Shown piece by piece: positions 30,159-41,027 of a stretch of DNA of 47,413 nt. Below the pieces are notes generated by a model, which had not been told where the DNA came from, did not search any database, and was given only the letters and a program-made list of their open reading frames with translations. The stretch is from the NCBI GenBank assembly GCA_022925895.1, contig JAKSYS010000500.1:1-47413 (forward strand), written 5' to 3'. Source of the DNA: Fragilaria crotonensis (lineage: Eukaryota > Bacillariophyta > Fragilariophyceae > Fragilariales > Fragilariaceae). The position numbers and the translations under genes were made by a program. The stretch's first letter is position 1; each line of letters opens with the position of its first letter.

Positions 30159-32044
30159 CTAGGGCCGGGATCGACTGTATTTCACGTACACCCCATCGTC
30201 CCAACGACCATCCCACTGGACGCCGGAACTGAAAATACACATTCCATTGCCGTGTCTCTTACCCATGCGAAATGCACCGCAGTAAAACGTATAATCTTTA
30301 TCTTGTTGAGTTCCAAACCCATCAGGCACGGGAATGCCATACCTGCACAATGCCGACCCATAGTAGACAGCGCCATCGGGATATGTGATAACCCAGTCAC
30401 CATCACAAGCAGCATCGTCGACCCAGTCACCTTCGAATTTGAGTCCATCGTTGGAAACAAAGGACCCTCGACCGTGCCTCTTTCCATCTTGGAATTCGCC
30501 AGAATAGGATCCCTTGCAGGGTGTAATTAGGTCATTGCACTTTCCCTGACCTGTCATGGTGTTGTTGACCCATTGTCCTTCATAAATGAGCGATCGTCCT
30601 CCCGGAGTTTTTCGATACAAACACCCTTCGTCGCCAGATCTTATTCCATTGACAAATGGTCCGACATAGACATTTCCATCGGCATGCTCTTCTTCCCCTT
30701 GTCCATGCTTTAAGGAATGGAAGAAATCACCCACGTACACTGTTTGGTTCGTGGTGTCGTGAAACGTTCCCTGCCCATGCATCATGCCGTCCTTGAGACT
30801 TCCCGTATATTTTGACCCATCCGGGAATTGAATTGATCCCTGACCCTCCATCATGTCCTTGCCACTGGTTTCGACGTATTGAATGCCCGACACGTTCTGG
30901 GAAATCTTGATGTCAACGTTTGCACCATCTTCAGACTCATCATGGTCCAGTCGTGAACGACGAGGCGAGACATGGCTTGTGTTGCTCTCCAAAGAATCTG
31001 CATCAACTAAATCCGGCTCTACAATGCCAGCAGCGTTGTGCCCCATTTCAACGGACGTCTCACTACTCTCATTGCCATCATTTGCTGACGGCACGATTTG
31101 ATCACCTTTCCACAACGCTAGTCTTTCATCTTTTTTGCGAGGCTCACTCCTAGATGTAATGGAGCGACCGAATCCATGCCGCAGGCCACATAATACCTCC
31201 CCTTCATAAGCTTCGAGATTGGAATCCTGATTGCTAAACGACAGCACGCCGTGTCCATGGGGACGGCATGCAATGACATCTCCAACATATTGAACTCCTG
31301 CCTTAGGATATTGTATCGTCCAGCCCGGCCCGTCGAGAGGTCTGCCCTTTCTCCAATGTCCAACAAGGATAGCTGACAATGTCGTCAACTTTCCTTTTCC
31401 GTGACGTTGGTCGTTGACAAACTCTCCTTCGTAGTCCCGCTCTTCATCATACGAGTGTTTCCCAATACCATCTTTACGGTCATTATTCCAATCACCAATG
31501 TATGTACTGCCATCTATGTAGGTGATTTTTCCATGCCCATGCTTCATACCGTTCCGGAAACCACCTTGGTAATGGTCTCCTTGGGAGTTGATAAAGCTAC
31601 CTTGTCCTTCATAGACCCCTCTTCGAACATTCCTTCATATAGGGAACCATCATCATGAACCAGCTTACCGAGACCGTGGAATACTCCCCCTGAGAAAAGT
31701 CCAACATATGTGTACGTGCTGGTGATGAGAGTCCCTTGTTCGTAGGAATCATTCGCAAAAGTGCCAATGAACTTCCCCTCACCACTCAATTTTGTACAGA
31801 CACCAGAACCATGACGTTCTCCATGAAGAAAGGTACCCTCGTAACATTCTTGAGTTACCATGGATACTCGTTTTCCCGATATGAGTTCTCCAGTCACCAC
31901 GTCGACAAAGCCAGAGAAACGGTCACCGTTGGTACATATCTTGTCCTTGACAAACTTGACGAGTTCTTCGTGCTCGCTCCCTTTTAATTTACGAAGCTCA
32001 TAATTGGGACTCACATCTCCAATAGCTTCGAACAGCGATTCCAT
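30159..32044 (-). CDS. MORN-repeat protein, apparent 1-nt frame break
   Basis: Two overlapping frames (about 32044-31544 and 31547-30159) join into one protein of about 628 residues if one base is added. I start at M-E-S-L-F-E-A-I, the first ATG of the frame. From about residue 65 to the end it is built from 23-residue MORN units (Y-x-G-x-F/W-x-x-G-x-x-H-G-x-G), for example Y-I-G-D-W-N-N-D-R-K-D-G-I-G and Y-S-G-E-F-Q-D-G-K-R-H-G-R-G. Roughly residues 285-355 are an acidic Ser/Asp linker between two MORN arrays. MORN sheets bind membranes or other proteins and serve as scaffolds; no kinase or SET domain is attached, so the role is unknown. The break lies at 31616-31619 (sense GGGG), where E-E-G-V-Y-E-G-Q-G needs one more G; 1886 + 1 bases is a multiple of three. 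Confidence 0.82.
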
Positions 32045-33862
32045 GGTGATGCGTATGGTGACTAGATATAGGAGTGTTATTCTTTTGGGTCTGTAGTCTC
32101 GGCGTTTGGATTGTCTCTTGGCGTGAATTTTTCGGGGTTTTGGTGTACTGGACAATCATTCGATATGTGAATTGTGTACAGGTGTGACTGTTACCGGTAG
32201 CAGCCTTACATATAGAAATGTCTCTCATATACTCCGAGTATATATATATCTTAACAAAATGCCGGAGGAAGGCGTCAGAATTGTGCGCCTGTTTAGACTT
32301 CGGCATGTCTTAACAAGGTCTTATCATCTTATGCCCAGACATAAAACTGCAACAGAAATGACGATGACCACACTCGTTCGATTATGCCTGTGACTTTTTT
32401 CTTGAAGTGAGACCAGACACCAGGAGGTTCCAGAAGCATAACCCTATCAAATGCTTAAGACCGTGGAAAGTCATAATGATAATCCAGCCAAAATTTCACT
32501 CTTGGCAACAAGACTTATGACTCATTTTGCACGTACATGTAGTACGCATCAAGAAAGGTCCTTCAACGTTTCCCGAAGTAATTTCTTCGTTGTAGTACAC
32601 TCTATCAATTAGACAAACCAGGTACGGCTAACTGAGTCAGATGTGTGGCTGGTTTCGCCTGCGACATCCCTGGTGGTCAAATTCGCTGAAAACTTAGATA
32701 AAGTGACGTCACGAAATGTTTTTTTTTGGTTGCGAAGGAGCAGTTAAAAGGACAGCGGTCACAACAATGGCACACTTTGGCAACTGACAAGCTCAAACAG
32801 TACCCTCCATTAACATCCCAGGTGTGAGGCATCATAAGTGTCTTGCTTCAAGTCGGTGTTGAGAACCAATCAATGGTGTTCACATCAAATGATAAGGGAC
32901 TGTGACACCTTCATGATGATGAGGAAAGTGGAAGACATTATTGACCATCAATACACTTCTAGCAATTGCAACAAACAAAAGGTCCTTGTTGCTCATGCCT
33001 TACTGGCATTGGAAGGGTGGCACTTCAGCAGTTTGTTGTAACCACACAAAAAGAGCTTCTTCCAATGATACGGATACTACTACCTTCTAGTATGATCTGC
33101 AAGAGGTAATCCAAAGATGCTATGGACAACCACCAGAAAGTCTTCCCCTGAGATTGAAGGTTGATGCAATCATGGCTCCTCTTGCTCCTTTTTCTACTCT
33201 TTCAATCATGGTTGCAAGATTTTCAGGAATCTGCCCGTTGATGCATCACTCTTTGATTGGCTGCTCTTAGATCAGCTATGACATTCTTGTGTGAGAAGCA
33301 TGATATCTATCTTTGAAGGCATCAGGTCTTCTAGTGTTTTGTGTTGTTGCATGCTTATTGTATGCATTTTAAAGCACTTCCGAGTAGCTCTAATAAGGTA
33401 ACCCCATTGGACAAACTTCAGATTTGAGGATTGCTGGACACAAGCATCATACCATTTGCCCTCCATTGATAATTAAACATCTGCTTTCTAACATTTGTGA
33501 CACTGACGGGGCTGCTGGTGTTGCAGGGACCGCCCTCTGCAAGGAATAGGTCCAGACTTCTCCCAGACAATCGCACCACTGTCGTTTTCAGAGTTCAGAG
33601 GTCAAGAATAAACAGGCCGAGCAGTAGCCAGCAGGGTCTAATCACCGTATAACTACTACAGGTAGCATACCGGTAGTCGTCTTGACGCTCGACGCAGTAT
33701 CATTGCATGGTACTCCAGTAGCTGTGTACTGGTACTAAGAGTACAGTCGTGGTCGTTGCCGTCAACCCGATCACACTTCGACACGAACGACACAGAATCG
33801 CTTCTTAGCATCACACTTGTCACTCGTCCGCTACCATAGTAATCATAACTCCCAATAGCACA
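32045..33862. other. Divergent spacer (MORN / F-box A), no gene seen
   Basis: About 1.8 kb with no supported gene. It holds TACTCCGAGTA at 32228-32238, about 185 bp upstream of the MORN start, followed by a TA repeat. GTAC-rich sequence lies at 33710-33746, about 120 bp upstream of the F-box gene. The middle (32400-33600) is AT-rich with only short frames and could be old element sequence. Confidence 0.5.
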
Positions 33863-36561
33863 ATGGTGAAAGGCAACTGGCAACGTCGCATCGAGCAAGT
33901 CGAAGCACGGAAGATTGTATCGAAACAGATGAGACAAAAGAGGGACAATCGCGCGAATTTCAAGGCCATGGTCTCCAATCTCATCAAGGTCATGGATGTT
34001 CATCGCGTACCCAACGGAACATTGCACATTTGGACTGAAGCCATGCCAGTGACTTCATCACCAGGTGGCACGCCATCGACAGAGGTTGACGACTGCGTGT
34101 CAAACACGAGACAAGGACGACCAAGTCGGTCAGGATCCTTGGGAGAAACGCTAACAAAATCACGCAAGCAACCTGATGAAGGAGGAAGGGGAAAGAAGGC
34201 CCATCCTCGCAGTAGGGGATCCAATCTTGTGGAAGAACTAGATCAAAGCCAGAGCAGCAGCAATACCAATGCTGCGAGATGTCTCTGCAAAACGCAATTC
34301 TACAGGGGTCAATGTGACGGCACGAAACGTGCTGGCAAGAAGAGCAGTTCTTGTCGGCTTTTGCACTACGCGGAAGAACACAAAACATTGGGACAAATCA
34401 TCACTCCAGATCAAAACGAAACGCTGGATCGTGTGGAAAAGGCTTTGGACGCATTCCTGCATGACGACAAGGAAGACCCTCTGGACGGGATGGACATGAT
34501 ATATTACCTTCCAATCAATTTATCAAAGGCAAGAGGAAACGATGATGATGAGATTCCTCCGCTCGGACGAGTCATGTCTCAAGCCTTGTCGCTCATGACA
34601 TGCTCTAACGCGAGTATTGTGTACGTCGCCTATGAAAATGTACTTATCTTTGACCGGTACCAAACGGACTTCTCATTCAAGATCTTGGGACCATTTTCGC
34701 TGATTCGAAACCAAACAAATTGAGTGCTGACGACGATACATCGACGACTCACGAAGAAGATTCTGTCGTGCTCGCGGCATTGATGCCTGGGGCCATTCTC
34801 GAATTCATCTTATCTTTCTTGCCCGACGAGGCGGTGGCCTCCATGACGCGAGTCTGTTCAGCATGGCACAATGAAATCGGCAAGTCATCCTCGCACCTGT
34901 GGCAAAATTTGCTGGACCGAAGGAAATGGCCACGCTGCGACAGCGCAGCAGCAAACGAGAGTGACGACGAAGCACAACGTTCCTTTAAAATGCACTATGA
35001 AGTTGTTCGCGACGTGCATGCCGTCAGAGATGCTCTTGTCGGTATTATAAATCCGCAACTGGCAGTAGAGGAGGTGGACATGGTTTATCACTTGCGTCAA
35101 AAGAGGAAAGCGGATACAAGTGATGCATGTGTTGGCATGGCCATGTGGTCCCCGACTGAAGTCCTCGTTGCGTACGAGTCGGATTGCTCAATCCGACTTT
35201 TCAAAGCAGTTGGAAAGGGTGCCGGGGGAGGGCGGACCTGCCGCGAAGTAATCAACGTTTGTTTCGATCCCCGTCGGAATGTGACAAAAGTTCAAAGCAG
35301 CCTACGCGCCATGGCTCTCGGTGACACTAAAATTATTGCATTGACGAACAGTGTGCCTACAACACCCCCTTCGAGCCGTTGCTACCGTCTATCTATTGTC
35401 TCTAGGGATGAGTACCTATCGGCAGCTGGCAACACCATGTCGGGACGTGCATGGTCGGAATTGGATGAGGGAGCGCTTACCATCATCAATATTGAAGAAA
35501 TGATCATAAATTCGATGGAAACCGACGATAGCATGGTTCATCAAGGGGATTTCGACGTGGAACTTTCCCATACCATCGTAGATTGTGGGAAAGACAAATT
35601 TTTGCTGCAAGCATGTGTGCGATTTCGCGGTCACGAAGCCGGTTCCAGGAACTCCTTCACATGCTCCAAATACGTCGTCTTCTCGTCCTTGAGTTGTACC
35701 ATTGTGTCGATGTTTTCTGGTACCCATAGTTATCCATGGAATGGCGATGACGTGATGATGATGGGACTCAGACGTTCCTCTGGAGGCCGCCAAACTGGCT
35801 GCAGAGCTGTTTCCGTTGGCACAGAGCCATATGCCATTGAATTCTTGGAGATCGATGCCTCGGGTCGCATTGTTATTGTTGATCGTAACGATGCGGCGGA
35901 GATTGTATTAGCTTTATGGGTTCAACGGACGTTTGGCCCTGCATGGGAGATTGACAATTCCAAACCTCGATTGGTGACTCTCGTTGAAAATGCTGTGGTT
36001 ACGGCCGACGTTCTCACGGGAGAAAGTAATGATTATTGTTCGTTCATCTCATTGTACGCACTGGAGGAAGCGCACGAAGATGAATTTGGAAGTACGACGA
36101 AAGTGTTCGAGGGCTGTATAATTGTGAAAATGCAACGAATGCGCGACAAGTACTTGCTGTTGCTTTGTTTTGAAATCGATACGGAACTTGATTCTGATTT
36201 CGTACTGGAGGTGGAGCTTGAGAATCGAAACCGTCGTGTATCGGCAAGCGCCATTATCCTCCATATATCGACTCTTGATGTTATATCTCGCGTGAGTCTT
36301 CCTCTCGATGAATCGACGATCATGAGCTCTTGGAGTTTGTTGAGCTCTGGTCCTACGCTTTGCGTCGGCGTTGAGGGCATGGGTGTGGTCATGACTGGTC
36401 GAGACATCCGTGCGGTCAATGATCGGCACCTTCTCACAAATCTGAAGGAGAACGCGGAATCCAACAGTGATAAAGAGAAAAAGAAGAAGAAACGGACTCG
36501 TTTGACAAGTGGAAGCGGCAAGAAGGATGGCTTCGCAAGAGGAATGAGGCAGTCAGGCTAG
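33863..36561 (+). CDS. F-box/propeller-like protein A with degenerate CCCH finger, apparent frame break
   Basis: Two frames, 33863-34723 and from about 34660 to 36561, join into about 899 residues if one base is added at 34666-34667. There Y-Q-T-G-L-L-I-Q-D-L-G then matches the paralogue's Y-Q-T-G-V-L-V-S-E-L-G. Order of parts: a basic N-terminus (M-V-K-G-N-W-Q-R-R), conserved to about residue 60; a Ser/Arg/Gly linker; a CCCH-like segment near 148-180 (C-K-T-Q-F-Y-R-G-Q-C ... S-C-R-L-L-H-Y); a helical part; an F-box near 305-350 (I-L-E-F-I-L-S-F-L-P-D-E-A-V, then W-H-N-E-I, H-L-W); then about 500 residues of beta-rich, WD-like repeats (W-S-P-T-E-V-L-V-A-Y). The Lys-rich end resembles a nuclear signal. 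F-box proteins bring substrates to SCF ubiquitin ligases; with an RNA-type finger the target is unknown. Paralogue at 42369-45426. Confidence 0.7.
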
Positions 36562-37372
36562 ATGAACCCTATGTGCACTAGGCCAGTAGGCCATGACAAA
36601 GGAATTGATTTGCTGCCCAAATGACGCGTGATCGGAGGCCCTTTCACGCGTAAGGAATACTCCGATCACTCAGTATGACGATTTCGTTGTGGCCGTTCGG
36701 GTGGTATATGCCGTATATCGTATATGGGTTGACCAGTTCACAAGATATCAGAATTCAATTGGCGAAACCAAGTTACCGTATAGAGCTCTAAACCACTGTA
36801 GCTAAACGAGTTTGGGAGGTCCCTTCGCTGCTACGTCTGTACTCCACTATAGCAGTAGAATACAGCTCTCTCTAGCTAGAGAGTAGCAGGGTACATTTAA
36901 CTTCTACCGAGACTGGTTGCTATTTGCTATGAAGGATGGGTGCATTCTACTTAAGTTTTCTCTCCATAAATCGGAAGCACGAAATGTATGATGTATGATG
37001 CATAATGCATGGAGGGAGTAATGCATAATGCATATATGTCAGCCATACATTCGGTGTACATGGCGTAAATTTGAGCTCCTCAGCTGGAATGCTTCAATCG
37101 TCCAAAAACAATTCGCTCTCAGAAAAAGGGACCACAAAATGTGATTTTTGTAAATTCCCGACTCCTTTTCTGATTTGAGCAGGTGAATGTCATAGAGCTC
37201 TACAGAGCTCGCCAAACATTTTGAAGTTGAGGGTGAAAGATACGCAGTAAAAAGATACAGGTGTATTCGTTTCTTCCTCCGACGATTACTGCATACGTAG
37301 TTCCCCGAGTTGCCTGGTTGTGTTTCGATGCGCATTACTGCAGTTTATCGAATCGAATAACCCAAATACACG
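36562..37372. promoter_or_regulatory. Upstream region of the FCP gene
   Basis: About 800 bp before a light-harvesting gene. Visible structure includes a perfect 16-bp palindrome, ctctctagctagagag, at 36868-36883 and two copies of atgcataatgcat near 36998-37010 and 37021-37033. Tandem 'gtatatc/gtatatg' steps lie near 36705-36728. Diatom FCP genes are light-regulated, so these are candidates for control sites; I know of no matching described element. No coding sequence is seen. Confidence 0.4.
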
Positions 37373-38309
37373 ATGAAGTTCGCTGCCGTTCTCGCTCTTG
37401 CCGGCTCTGCCGCCGCTTTCGCCCCTGCTGCTGTCTCCAAGGTGCGGTTCTTGATTCATACCTGTGCTTCCATAAGCGTCACCGAAACTGTGTAATTCTC
37501 ATCCAAGGTCGGCAGTGGTGTGGTCCTTCGTGTTCTGCGGTCTTGTCGTCACTTTTTCGATGAGTTCCGAATACTCTGACCAGCTGGATCTAGTGTCTTT
37601 GTTGCCATCGAAGAGGAATCAACATGCATCCATATGTGCACGTGGACATGGCCATCATTTGTGTTCATTTGTTTGCCATGACTTGGATGATGCCATGAGT
37701 TGCAAGATGATCACTCACATTATCTGTCCCCGTCTCCCCTGCATTGCCTTTTTCTTCCGACAGTCCAGCACTTCCCTCAATGCACTTGCTGATTTGCCAG
37801 GATCCACCGCCCCCATCAAGTTGTTCGATCCTTTGGGCCTTGCCACCGTTGGATCCGACGAGACTCTCGCTTGGTTCCGTGCTGGTGAACTGAAGAACGG
37901 ACGTACTGCCATGGTCGCCACAGTTGGTTACCTGATCAACGCTGCCGGACTTCACTTCCCTGGCAACCTCTCCCATGACGTTGCATTCGCTGACCTTGCC
38001 GCCATGAGACCTATTGACGCATGGGCTGCCGTCCCTGATGCCGGTAAGGCCCAGATCCTTGCCACCTGCTTTATTGCTGAGCTCGTCACCGAGTCCAAGC
38101 CTGTTCACTACACCAAGGGAGGCCCACTCCCAGGCATGGTCTTCCCACCAATTGACTTCTCCAATGTTGCCCCTGAGACGTTGAAGAGGAAGCAAGACAG
38201 TGAACTCAACAACGGACGTCTTGCCATGATTGCTATTATGTCCTTCATCTCCGAGGCTAACATCCCTGGATCCGTCCCTGCTCTTTCCGGAATTGAGGCA
38301 TTCCATTAA
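37373..38309 (+). CDS. Fucoxanthin chlorophyll a/c light-harvesting protein
   Basis: Exon 1 (37373-37441) encodes a signal peptide ending in S-A-A-A-F-A-P-A, the diatom plastid cleavage motif that sends proteins through four membranes. Exon 2 (37764-38309) encodes the mature part; the 322-bp intron has a weak GTGCGG donor and a pyrimidine-rich acceptor (ttccgacag), phase 0 on both sides. The product is 204 residues. Helix 1 carries E-L-K-N-G-R-T-A-M-V-A and helix 3 E-L-N-N-G-R-L-A-M-I-A, the Glu/Arg pairs that bind chlorophyll and lock the two helices. F-D-P-L-G-L lies before helix 1. The protein binds fucoxanthin and chlorophylls a and c in the thylakoid antenna. I could not assign it to the Lhcf, Lhcr or Lhcx group. 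Codon use is strongly C-ending, as in highly expressed genes. Confidence 0.93.
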
Positions 38310-38683
38310 ACGACCATTTGCAACCAACACACCCTTGCTTTCTCTCTCCGTACTGAGTCTTTTGCATACACCCACACACACTCGTTACTGGGATTGTAGC
38401 ATCTCTATCTATTTTAGACGTGCTCCGAGAAACAAAACACGCTTACTCTAGTAGTATTCTCTCTAGAACTTAGTAGACTTGGCGCATGCATGATGCACAC
38501 AGTCACGTTCGTTTCCATCGTTGGCTACAGGATAGAATGACATTATGCACGTCCGATACTGTACTGCTGTGTCCAAGGTACCCCAAAGCAACTCATCGCG
38601 TCAATGACTAAACGAACTGGCATGTGCAAGGTGCAGAGGGAGATATTTCATGTCTATTTCGATACGTTCCACAAATATATTCT
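38310..38683. other. Convergent 3' region (FCP / P1)
   Basis: About 370 bp between two convergent stop codons. No gene or clear terminator is seen. A short CA-rich stretch is present at 38369-38382. Confidence 0.5.
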
Positions 38684-39340
38684 CTAATAATCTCCTCCTC
38701 CGCCACCTTCGTCGTCTCCTCCAAACATGTCAATACCACCCGCCATATCCATCTCTTCTTCTTCCTCCTTCTCCTCTACCTTGGCTTCTTCTTGGGCATC
38801 TTCCGCGCCGGCATCTCCGCCACCGCCGCCGCCGCCTCCTCCACCGCCGCTGCCACTGCCCGGGATTGCAATGAGCTTGCCCAGAGTCTCGGCATTGCTC
38901 AGGTAATTGGCAAAGATAATGGGGTAGAATGCCTCCACATCCGTGTTTCCGGTAGCCTGCAAGAGAGTATTGACTTGATCGGAAGTAATGTCGGCCTGTT
39001 ATAATGATATAGTGAGTGTGAATGTGTGTATAGTGTCATTACAGAGATGAAAGGAACAATGTGTTGGGTGAGTCAATCATGGTCGGCAGGAACCTTGCTG
39101 GTGAATACTGTCATGTGTTGTGCTAGTATTCCTGGTACACTGTCGTGTAAAACCATATGTATCCATCGACAGTACCACTACCACTACCACCACCACCACC
39201 CACCAACACATTGACAACACACATCGCGAACCACCATGACAAGAAACCAACATATAAACACTTACACCTCCGTCAAAGAGAGCCAAGATGGCATACGACG
39301 TGGCGTATTCATCCTTTTGAGATTTAGTAAGTGACTCCAT
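38684..39340 (-). CDS. RPLP1: 60S acidic ribosomal protein P1
   Basis: Exon 1 (39340-39266) encodes M-E-S-L-T-K-S-Q-K-D-E-Y and ends in L-F-D-G-G at a GTAAGT donor. Exon 2 (38995-38684) starts A-D-I-T-S-D-Q-V-N after an ...ataacag acceptor. The intron is 270 bp, phase 0. The product is 128 residues. Residues 1-70 are the helical P1/P2 dimer domain (A-I-L-A-L-F near 18-23, L-L-Q-A-T-G-N near 37). A Gly run of about ten, a Glu/Lys hinge and a tail M-D-M-A-G-G-I-D-M-F-G-G-D-D follow. P1 is part of the 60S stalk that recruits elongation factors. The tail departs from the usual eukaryotic D-x-G-F-G-L-F-D ending. The start is more like P1 than P2. Confidence 0.88.
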
Positions 39341-39980
39341 GATGAAGGTGAATGAGTAGTTGTATTTGGGGTTGACGTAACTCAGGCAAGTTTAAGTCGA
39401 ACGACGGCTTGAGTTTTAGTGAGCAGTGCACGGTGTTTCACCTCCGATAAGTGCAGTTCGGGTCTCTTGAACGTGTTCGATGGCTGATTTTGGAGTCCAG
39501 TCCGAAAAACCTCTTACCTCGTTACTTGGAAAAATAGTCTGGAAGGCTGTCACAGAGCCGCAGTCCGTCCACCCCTTCTAAATCAGGCTACCGTACTGGT
39601 GCTACTACGGTATTGTATTGTGCACAGTATGCCGCTTACTCTCGACTTCGATTACATGCATCAACTATGTTCATACGCTCTGTAGCACCAAAACAAACAT
39701 GAAACACACTCGCTCCCCTAGACTCGACAACGCTTTCCAATAAGCCAAGGAAAGCATCATATAACCTACTGGAACAGAGTGTTCACCCTAGCGAATTAGA
39801 ATGATTTTGAATTTTATCTAGAACGATCTTGATGCGAATCAGCATCAATTCTCATACAGCCTAGATTCTTTCTAACTGTAGTCCTCGCGAATCCTCGTAC
39901 GGAACTCGCATCATTGTCGTGGAGGCTATCCCTCACACGCACGCACGTACGCGCACGCCATGGCGTATCGACCTGATTCC
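39341..39980. promoter_or_regulatory. P1 promoter region / eIF2-alpha 3' flank
   Basis: About 640 bp between P1 and the end of eIF2-alpha, both minus strand, so the left part must hold the P1 promoter. At 39936-39958 lies an alternating purine-pyrimidine tract (cacacgcacgcacgtacgcgc) of the kind that can adopt Z-DNA. No gene is seen. Confidence 0.5.
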
Positions 39981-41027
39981 CTAGTCCTCTTCTGGTTCAT
40001 CACCGTCCACTTCTTCATTCTCAAGAGCCAGTCGATCCATCATGGCCTGCAATTCCGTTTCTTCCTTCAAGCTGACCGCCTTGGGGGCCATCTTAACATC
40101 CATCTTACCACCCTTGGCAGTGATTTTTTCTTCAATGACATCAATTGCGGATTGCAACAGTTTGACACCATTTTCCTTCTCATAGGTCATGGTGGAGAGC
40201 ACATAAATGGGCGGAGCAATCAAATTAATCTTGATCTTCATATTGTCCGTCGATTGTTCCATCCCAGCAAAGAGTGCTTCACGAATGGCATCAATTCCTT
40301 CATAGGTGAAGCAAGACACTTCAATATCCGATCGGATCTTGACTTGCTGTGGAGCCAGTCGTCGAAGGATGTAGGACTTGAGTTCATCCTTTAAATCCTG
40401 TGGGATTTCAATATCTTCAAAAATATCCACCGACTCGTCGGAAATTGCCAATTTGAAGGCATCAAATGCGTGTCCATATTTCTTGTACAGTGGCCAACCA
40501 ATTTTTTCGTACAAGTCTTCCAAATACAATTTTCTCCGTTCCGCCAAATGACGAAGAACACCATGAACTGCCTTGGCCTTGTTGAAACGATCTTCACAGG
40601 CCGCCACATCTTCTGGCGAGACGCGACGTTTGGACAGATCAATGTATCCCTTATCTTCATCGACACGCAGGACCATGACAACTTCATTGCGATTGACGCG
40701 AATTAGTTTGTGAATCGATCGGATGCGACGTCGGGAGAGTTCGCTCAACAGGATCATGCCCTCAATGTTGTTGTATTCCAATAACGACACGTACGCTCCC
40801 ATGTCGGCAATGTTGCGGACGTTCACCATGACGACCGATTCAATTTCGGGATACTTGTTCTCGTAGAAACGAGAATTTAGATTCTTGCGATCATCGCCCA
40901 AGTAGACACGGAAACTTCCGTCGGAACCGTCCATGATTGTAGGGACGGCATCGGTAGATTCGGATGGTGCCGGTGGTGCAGTTGGTGCTGCGGCTGCAGC
41001 TGCTGCTTGTTGTTCTGCGTCCGCCAT
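39981..41027 (-). CDS. EIF2S1: Translation initiation factor eIF2 subunit alpha
   Basis: Encodes 348 residues from M-A-D-A-E-Q-Q; a Met 16 codons upstream is in frame but falls in AT-rich sequence that looks like 5' UTR. Residues 6-30 form an Ala/Pro-rich extension. From about residue 53 the S1-type RNA-binding domain starts (R-F-Y-E-N-K-Y-P-E). The loop M-I-L-L-S-E-L-S-R-R-R-I-R-S-I has the conserved Ser (residue 98 here) that stress kinases phosphorylate (Ser51 in animals). A helical and an alpha/beta domain follow, with Y-E-G-I-D-A-I-R-E-A-L near 250. The end is acidic (V-D-G-D-E-P-E-E-D). eIF2 carries initiator tRNA to the 40S subunit; presence of the Ser implies stress control of translation. 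No introns; intact. Confidence 0.95.
   Translation of the reverse strand: MADAEQQAAAAAAAPTAPPAPSESTDAVPTIMDGSDGSFRVYLGDDRKNLNSRFYENKYPEIESVVMVNVRNIADMGAYVSLLEYNNIEGMILLSELSRRRIRSIHKLIRVNRNEVVMVLRVDEDKGYIDLSKRRVSPEDVAACEDRFNKAKAVHGVLRHLAERRKLYLEDLYEKIGWPLYKKYGHAFDAFKLAISDESVDIFEDIEIPQDLKDELKSYILRRLAPQQVKIRSDIEVSCFTYEGIDAIREALFAGMEQSTDNMKIKINLIAPPIYVLSTMTYEKENGVKLLQSAIDVIEEKITAKGGKMDVKMAPKAVSLKEETELQAMMDRLALENEEVDGDEPEED

Noticed and set aside
37665-38381. 238-codon minus-strand frame opposite the FCP gene
   Set aside because: Antisense shadow of a codon-biased, highly expressed gene; the FCP frame has the family motifs.
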